The position numbers were made by a program, and so were the translations under genes. A model generated the notes under the pieces. The model did not search any database. It was not told where the DNA came from and worked only from the letters and a program-made list of their open reading frames with translations. Shown piece by piece: positions 21,951 through 26,751 of a stretch of DNA of 26,751 nt. The number at the start of each line of letters is the position of its first letter. The stretch's first letter is position 1. The DNA is from Candidatus Cloacimonas sp. (GTDB lineage: Bacteria > Cloacimonadota > Cloacimonadia > Cloacimonadales > Cloacimonadaceae): contig DAONFA010000032.1 in the NCBI GenBank assembly GCA_035403355.1, positions 1 through 26,751 on the forward strand. The letters run 5' to 3'.

Positions 21951-24473
21951 CTATATCAGTTCTTGCAATATCGCCAACGCTTCTTTCTTTGCACCAATAC
22001 CATTTTCCGCTACAGGACCCACGCAGGCAGGACAGCCGTTTTCACAACTGCAACCCTTAATTCTATCCATCCCTGCATACAAAAGTTGACTATGCAATTC
22101 ATACAATTTCCGGCTGAGACCTATTCCCCCGGGAAAATTATCATAAATAACAATTACCGGATTGCCAAGTGCCAGGGGTGATTTATCTTCACTATGCACT
22201 CCCAAATCCTGAGGGGCACACATTACAAAAAAGGGTGCCAAATTACCCAGCAGATAAGCCAAGGCAGATAAACCGCTTTGAATATGCACTCTTGCTTCTG
22301 CTAAACGATGACAGCGTGGGCACAAAGTAACAAGATTATTTGGCTCATTTGCTTCGTCAGGTTCTTCAAAACGCCGAAAAGGAATTATATGATGAACTTC
22401 CAAATCCTCTGTAGCTCCACAATTCCGGCAATGATAATTATCTCGCTGAAGAATTTGTTCACATCTTTCTTTCCATTTATTACCGTAATCATTTTTATCG
22501 TTATTCCACAAACCCTGCTCACGGATTCTTTCCACCGTCTCTTCCGAAAGGGAAATCCAATATGCCTTGGTCTGCATAATTTCGGGTGGCAGGTCAAGTT
22601 CCTCCTGATCCAAAACTTCCATTGTCCAAAACCGCAAGCGTTTAAAGCCGGTTATAGTTTTGGTAACTGTCACTTCCCCAAAGTGTTTTCTGCCTCCGGT
22701 AACATTTTCTAAGCGCAATAACTTGTTCAAGGCAATTTCAGTGAATTGGGTCGCCTGCGTGTAATAATTTACCTGAACGGGCTCTAAAATCACTTTCTTC
22801 TGCTCTGCATTCAGTTCTTTAACTACCCAGGTTTCACCCTGATGAAGATAAATGGCATTAGGATGTGTCATCCATTTTACACTTCCGGAATCTACCCAAC
22901 CGACTAATTCGTCATCTGCCAGAATTTGAAATTGATTTCCCGCATTGCGTAAAGAAACATCCCCAGCAGGATATTTTCCGCTCAAACCAATATAGCGGTT
23001 ACCGATATGTTTTATTAAACCCTCATCTATAAGGGCAAAGAGGTGACCTTGAATTTCAGCGAAACTTAAAGCACCGAAATTTTCGCCATCTTTCAAAGCC
23101 ATCTCACTGATAGCGCAAAGCAGTTGCAGGCGTAAAATTTCGCTGTTATCGGGGTCTATTAATGCCTGTTCCGGGTTGTTAGCAAAAATATATTCGGGAT
23201 GCTGACAAATATACTGGTCTAAAGGATTTCCGCTTGCTTCCAAAATACAAAGAGACGGATTTCCTTTTCTACCTGCTCTACCGGCTTCTTGTCTGGTGGC
23301 ACAAATTGTTCCGGGATAGCCATTTAAAAGGATAGCATCCAGACCTCCGATATCAATTCCCAGCTCTAATGCATTGGTAGAAATAACTAAACCGATTTTA
23401 CCAGTACGCAAATCATTTTCCACTTTTCTGCGTTCTTCAGCTAAATAACCGCTTCGGTAACTACGGATTTTATCTGCCAATTTCTGATCACTGGTTAAAT
23501 AACGAAAAATGAGTTCCACGCTGCGTCGGCTACCGGTAAAAAGAAGTGCCTGTAAATTTGTTTGTAATAAACCTTTGGCAATACTGCTAATTTCTTGGGT
23601 AGCACTTCTCCGGATGCCTAAAGCGGGCTCAATAACAGGGGGATTGCAAATATAAAAATGCCTTTCTCCTTTAGGAGAGCCATCTTTATCTATCAACACA
23701 ACCGGCTCTTCAATAAGGGTTTCAGCAAGTTCACGCGCATTGGCTAAAGTAGCGGAAGTAAAAATAAACTGCGGTTTTTGACCATAAACAGCAGTTATGC
23801 GTTTCAAACGCCTGATTACATTTGCCGTATGCGAACCGAAAACCCCCCTGTAAATATGCACTTCATCAATTATCACATAAGCTAAACGAGAGAAAAATGT
23901 ACTCCACAAAGTATGATTCGGTAAAATACCCAAATGCAACATATCAGGATTGGTAAAAAGAATATTTGCCTGTTTACGCAGTTTTCCCCGTAAATCCGTT
24001 GCTGTATCGCCATCGTAAATACCATTTATAATTGCAGGTATAGCAGAATTTTGTCTGTTCAGCTCTTTGCAAAGGGTCTGCATTTTCTGTGCCTGATCCT
24101 GTGCCAATGCCTTTGCAGGAAAAAGAAGTAAAGCCCTGCTTTGCGGATTTTGCACTATCTTGTTTAAGATAACTGATTGATAAACCAAACTTTTCCCGCT
24201 GGCAACCCCGGCACTTACAACTACATTTTTCCCTGCTAAAAGAGCTTTAATTGCCTCTGCCTGATGAATATAAAGCTTTTCTATTCCACTGTTTATCAGT
24301 AAATTCTGCACCGGAGGTAAAAGACCCTCAGGATACAAATCTGTTTGCGCAGCTTTAGCGGATTCTATGTTTTCAGCTACAATTGTGGAAGCAAAACGCT
24401 TTTCCTGCTTAAAAGCTCTGATAAAGTCCTCAATTTGTGTCTGTTGTTGTTTCACTGCTATCTTTTTTCCCAA
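21951..24473 (-). CDS. MrfA/YprA-like DEAH helicase with inserted HNH nuclease domain
   Basis: An 840-residue superfamily 2 helicase. Motifs: Walker A-like AGVASGKS (88-95), DEVH (203-206), SAT (240-242), and QEAGRAGRKG (395-404). The C-terminus holds the DUF1998-type zinc module CSC-x3-C-x2-C (C808, C810, C814, C817), as in MrfA/YprA and Hrq1-like helicases, which act in DNA crosslink repair in Bacillus. Inserted at about 665-728 is a complete HNH domain: C682/C685, HH694-695, N712-N713, C718/C721 and H722. It may therefore unwind and also nick or cut DNA. The start at 24473 is TTG with AAGGA only a few bases upstream; GTG at 24455 is an alternative. Whether it belongs to defence or repair is open. 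Confidence 0.88.
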   Translation of the reverse strand: MGKKIAVKQQQTQIEDFIRAFKQEKRFASTIVAENIESAKAAQTDLYPEGLLPPVQNLLINSGIEKLYIHQAEAIKALLAGKNVVVSAGVASGKSLVYQSVILNKIVQNPQSRALLLFPAKALAQDQAQKMQTLCKELNRQNSAIPAIINGIYDGDTATDLRGKLRKQANILFTNPDMLHLGILPNHTLWSTFFSRLAYVIIDEVHIYRGVFGSHTANVIRRLKRITAVYGQKPQFIFTSATLANARELAETLIEEPVVLIDKDGSPKGERHFYICNPPVIEPALGIRRSATQEISSIAKGLLQTNLQALLFTGSRRSVELIFRYLTSDQKLADKIRSYRSGYLAEERRKVENDLRTGKIGLVISTNALELGIDIGGLDAILLNGYPGTICATRQEAGRAGRKGNPSLCILEASGNPLDQYICQHPEYIFANNPEQALIDPDNSEILRLQLLCAISEMALKDGENFGALSFAEIQGHLFALIDEGLIKHIGNRYIGLSGKYPAGDVSLRNAGNQFQILADDELVGWVDSGSVKWMTHPNAIYLHQGETWVVKELNAEQKKVILEPVQVNYYTQATQFTEIALNKLLRLENVTGGRKHFGEVTVTKTITGFKRLRFWTMEVLDQEELDLPPEIMQTKAYWISLSEETVERIREQGLWNNDKNDYGNKWKERCEQILQRDNYHCRNCGATEDLEVHHIIPFRRFEEPDEANEPNNLVTLCPRCHRLAEARVHIQSGLSALAYLLGNLAPFFVMCAPQDLGVHSEDKSPLALGNPVIVIYDNFPGGIGLSRKLYELHSQLLYAGMDRIKGCSCENGCPACVGPVAENGIGAKKEALAILQELI

Positions 24474-24536
24474 GTTCCTTTTGCATATACCTAATTTTCA
24501 CTGTGGCAGTAAAGGTCAAGGATAAGTTTTTCGGAT

Positions 24537-24556
24537 GGCTGATGTCTCCGTCAACC
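24537..24556. repeat. Degenerate 8-4-8 hairpin
   Basis: GGCTGATG-TCTC-CGTCAACC pairs over 8 bp with one wobble and one mismatch. The centre is GAGA on the minus strand. The layout and the GGTTGAC arm match the hairpin at 59-78, so this looks like a decayed or divergent family member in the gap between the helicase and DUF4276 genes. Confidence 0.45.
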
Positions 24557-24632
24557 ATAAAAAACGATAAAATCTTTCACTAACATTAATTCTGTTTTGA
24601 TGTATGTTTCTGTAAAAGCTTGGTTCTCGCCA

Positions 24633-25304
24633 TTATTTACCTATTGCCTCCAGTTTAGTTAACCATTCGTTAAAATGCGGGCATCTTTTTCGTATTAGAG
24701 ATAGCTCTATATTCGGGGTTACTTGGCTTGTAGCAAACACTTTATTATATTCAGGAATAAATCTTTTAATTCTTTTGGACGGAGCAGTGGCTGCTCCATT
24801 ATTAATTTCTTCAGGTTCCATTCCGGCAATGGATTTAATCAATTTTTGTATTTTGGAACTGTTATTTATATATGCCAAAGAGAGTTTTTGGGGTTCACAC
24901 AAAATAATTGTTTCAAATTCATAAAGTTGAATATAGGGAATAACCCTATTGTCGTTGAGGTCTTTACTAATTGCTTCTTCCAGGATTTTCACTTGTTGAA
25001 TACCTGTAGTTGCTTGTTTTGCTATATTATAAGCTGGAAATGAAGAAGGCAAACCGTATAAATCAATAAAAGTGGAAAACCTTTCTTGAGAAGAAGTAAA
25101 TTGATTTAAGGCAACACAAATCTCCCGTTTGAATTTAATGTAGCTTCCCAAGCCACCTTTATATTTTCTACCGGTTTTTATATCAAAACTTGTTTGCACA
25201 CATCTGCAATCCGTAAATATATTAAAGTTAAGCAGATAGGGTGCTATAACCTGATTAACAAAAACTTCTTCTGATTGCCCTTCCACAAACAAATGTAAAT
25301 TCAT
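24633..25304 (-). CDS. DUF4276 family protein, TOPRIM-like nuclease candidate
   Basis: A 223-residue protein with the DUF4276 blocks: FVEGQSEE (E8, 6-13), the FIDLYGLPSSFP block (D81), and IQLYEFETIIL (E129, E131), where a His usually precedes the EFE. The acidic residues and their order match a TOPRIM fold such as that of OLD-family nucleases; that assignment is inference. Its ATG overlaps the stop of the upstream ATPase gene by one base, preceded by a GGGGGAAG ribosome-binding site, so both proteins are made together. An ATPase plus a TOPRIM-type partner is the layout of several anti-phage systems (OLD, PARIS-like). No hairpin terminator is evident after it. It is the distal gene of the pair. 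Confidence 0.8.
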   Translation of the reverse strand: MNLHLFVEGQSEEVFVNQVIAPYLLNFNIFTDCRCVQTSFDIKTGRKYKGGLGSYIKFKREICVALNQFTSSQERFSTFIDLYGLPSSFPAYNIAKQATTGIQQVKILEEAISKDLNDNRVIPYIQLYEFETIILCEPQKLSLAYINNSSKIQKLIKSIAGMEPEEINNGAATAPSKRIKRFIPEYNKVFATSQVTPNIELSLIRKRCPHFNEWLTKLEAIGK

Positions 25305-26437
25305 TATGGTCTTCCCCCCAAAACATTCTTATCCCAGAGTTCAGCTAAGGTATATTTTTTTAACCAGACCCTCAATTCTTTTTCACTTAGCTGTTTAATT
25401 ACGCTATATTTTTTCTGCCTGTCTCGTTCAACAACCATTATGCTGTCCGGCTTAAAATGATTTAGCAACTGAGCAGATTGTGTAGCCAGAAAAACCTGAC
25501 AATAGGGACTGATGGTATGAACCATTCCTGCCAAAGCTGTTATGGCAGCAGGATGTAAACCCAGTTCCGGTTCATCTATAAAAATTACGGAAGGTCTTGT
25601 TTCTTCCGGCTGCAGTAAAAGAGTTGTTAATGCTATAAATCTGAGAGTGCCGTCAGAAAGCTGATGCGGACCGAAAAGATAATCGGAATTCGTTTCATAC
25701 CAGTTCAGCATAATCATATTTTCATTTAGCCGTAAAGGTTGCAATTCAAAATCTCCAAATTGGGGAAATATTGCCCTAATTTGATTAACTATTCTATCAT
25801 AGTATTGAGGTTCTTTTTGTTTTATGGAATATAAAAAGGCGGCAAGATTTCCTCCCTCGCTTTTTAACCCTTTATTGTCCATTATATAACCTGCTTGCCT
25901 GATCCGGGATTCCTTGGAAGTATCACTGAACTGAAAAACCCGCCAATTATGAATTAACATATCAATATTTTTAGCTACATCACTAAAATCCTTCCTTAAG
26001 CTTGATTTTCCTGCCTCATCTACAGGTAACTTATTGGTATCCAATGTGTTTACTTTCCCGTCTTGTTCTATAATATATATTGGCTTTTCAATGAATAAGT
26101 TGTCAGGTAATTTATAACTGACTTTTGCTAAATAAGTTATATTCTCAAGTTTGCTTTTGTTACCCGTTTCAAATTCTATTTCAAATTCAATAAATTGAGT
26201 TTTTTTAGCGCTATAATATAAAATTATGTTAGCACCACCTTGCTGCTCAACATAACTATTAAATTCTGTTTCATTCATATAATTCAGCATATTGAAGAAA
26301 GATATAATATTGCTTTTGCCGGAACCGTTTGCTCCAATTAATAAGGTCTCGTCTTTAAACTCTAATGTTTGTTTTTCTCCAAAGGACTTAAATCCCTTAA
26401 GAGACATTCTTTTCAGCTTAATTCTGGGTTTAGCCAT
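25304..26437 (-). CDS. AAA/ABC-type ATPase (AAA_21/RecF-like), partner of DUF4276
   Basis: A 377-residue ATPase of the SMC/RecF/OLD-like group. Walker A is GANGSGKS (35-42) in the typical LLIGANGSGKSN context, the ABC-like signature is LSDGTLRF (260-267), and Walker B is VIFIDEPELGLHP (D288, E289). The switch segment is ATQSAQLL, with Q320 where many relatives have His. The short central region has no long coiled coil, so it belongs with defence-type ATPases rather than SMC or RecN. AGGAG at 26447-26443 precedes ATG 26437. By analogy with related pairs, ATP-dependent sensing of foreign DNA or phage proteins would switch on the DUF4276 partner; this is not shown here. Confidence 0.88.
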   Translation of the reverse strand: MAKPRIKLKRMSLKGFKSFGEKQTLEFKDETLLIGANGSGKSNIISFFNMLNYMNETEFNSYVEQQGGANIILYYSAKKTQFIEFEIEFETGNKSKLENITYLAKVSYKLPDNLFIEKPIYIIEQDGKVNTLDTNKLPVDEAGKSSLRKDFSDVAKNIDMLIHNWRVFQFSDTSKESRIRQAGYIMDNKGLKSEGGNLAAFLYSIKQKEPQYYDRIVNQIRAIFPQFGDFELQPLRLNENMIMLNWYETNSDYLFGPHQLSDGTLRFIALTTLLLQPEETRPSVIFIDEPELGLHPAAITALAGMVHTISPYCQVFLATQSAQLLNHFKPDSIMVVERDRQKKYSVIKQLSEKELRVWLKKYTLAELWDKNVLGGRP

Positions 26438-26452
26438 TATTACTCCTGTAGT

Positions 26453-26694
26453 TTAGCTGTTTAGCTGCTTATCGTTATAAATAATATATCCAGTTTCATT
26501 AAAAAAGGTATTCCAATTATTAGGATTCCGGTTTCTGCTCAATATATTCAAGTAGTCACCTTTTTTTAATTGTCAGTTTGCATAATTCAAATTGGGAAAC
26601 AGTTCTGTAGATATAGATTTTTTTTAACATCCTCTGTTTCTATAGTAAAGAAACATTTTAATTCATCATCGTGTTCACTCTCTAAAATTAAAAA
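26453..26694 (-). pseudogene. Possible decayed reading frame between the tRNA and the ATPase
   Basis: Minus-strand sequence reads like protein in three frames in succession: first ...ESEHDDELKCFFTIETEDVK up to a TGA, then a short QFELCKLTIKK, then GDYLNILSRNRNPNNWNTFF continuing to ...YNDKQLNS and a TAA at 26455-26453, only 6 bp before the ATPase ribosome-binding site. A homopolymer A-run marks the second frame change. No start codon is seen before the tRNA 3' end, so the 5' part would be lost. Alternatives are sequencing indels, or chance in AT-rich DNA. Confidence 0.3.
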
Positions 26695-26696
26695 AG

Positions 26697-26751
26697 TGGT
26701 GGGTGATACTGGATTCGAACCAGTGACCTCTACGATGTGAACGTAGCGCTC
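26697..26751 (-). tRNA. tRNA-Val (anticodon CAC), partial
   Basis: The 3' part of a tRNA on the minus strand, cut by the window end. The anticodon arm CTACG-TTCACAT-CGTAG gives anticodon CAC (26739-26737). There is a 5-nt variable loop, T-arm ACTGG-TTCGAAT-CCAGT, acceptor strand ATCACCC, discriminator A, and an encoded CCA (26699-26697). The 5' half (acceptor strand, D-arm) lies beyond the window. Confidence 0.93.

Noticed and set aside
24474..26751. Integrated element bounded by a duplicated tRNA 3' end
   Set aside because: No direct repeat of the tRNA 3' end and no integrase were found inside the window; the far boundary may lie outside it.

Overview
The window reads as a chromosomal segment of an anaerobic, AT-rich Gram-negative bacterium, most likely of the candidate phylum Cloacimonadota (Candidatus Cloacimonas / WWE1 type). 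This is inference, from three things: secreted proteins ending in a 'YPNPFN...' FlgD-Ig-like sorting domain (type IX secretion style), an oxygen-detoxifying flavodiiron protein next to ferritin, and many short hairpin repeats between genes. No database comparison was possible.

Layout. Genes from 190 to 16764 are on the + strand; genes from 17200 to the end are on the - strand; the two halves converge on paired terminators around 16787-17196. (1) 1-3460: a hairpin-repeat cluster, a translationally coupled flavodiiron protein/ferritin pair, a PAS-GGDEF diguanylate cyclase, then about 540 bp of repeats (octamer array, hairpin repeat, 51/53-nt direct repeats). (2) 3464-4841: a helical hypothetical protein, a coupled 55-aa cysteine-rich small protein, and rsmD. 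(3) 5294-7992: a tight operon of an adenosine-specific-kinase family protein, thpR, recA and recX. (4) 8306-14959: a 2217-residue secreted multidomain surface protein with a large internal duplication and its own terminator. (5) 15307-16764: an HtrA/DegP-type lipoprotein protease with two PDZ domains.

(6) 17200-21707 (-): a secreted transglutaminase-like protein with the same C-terminal sorting domain, preceded by an exported caspase-like protein fused to two PEGA-like segments and a formylglycine-generating-enzyme (FGE) fold. (7) 21951-24473 (-): an MrfA/YprA-like DEAH helicase with a complete HNH nuclease domain inserted just ahead of its four-cysteine C-terminal module. (8) 24633-26437 (-): an AAA/ABC-type ATPase overlapping a DUF4276 (TOPRIM-like) gene, a pair resembling OLD/PARIS-type defence modules, separated from a partial tRNA-Val(CAC) at the window edge by what looks like a decayed reading frame.

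The best candidates for something under-described are the ATPase-DUF4276 pair beside the tRNA, the HNH-bearing MrfA-like helicase next to it, the caspase-PEGA-FGE protein, and a family of hairpin repeats in which arm sequences differ while an 8-4-8 architecture with a purine tetraloop is kept.
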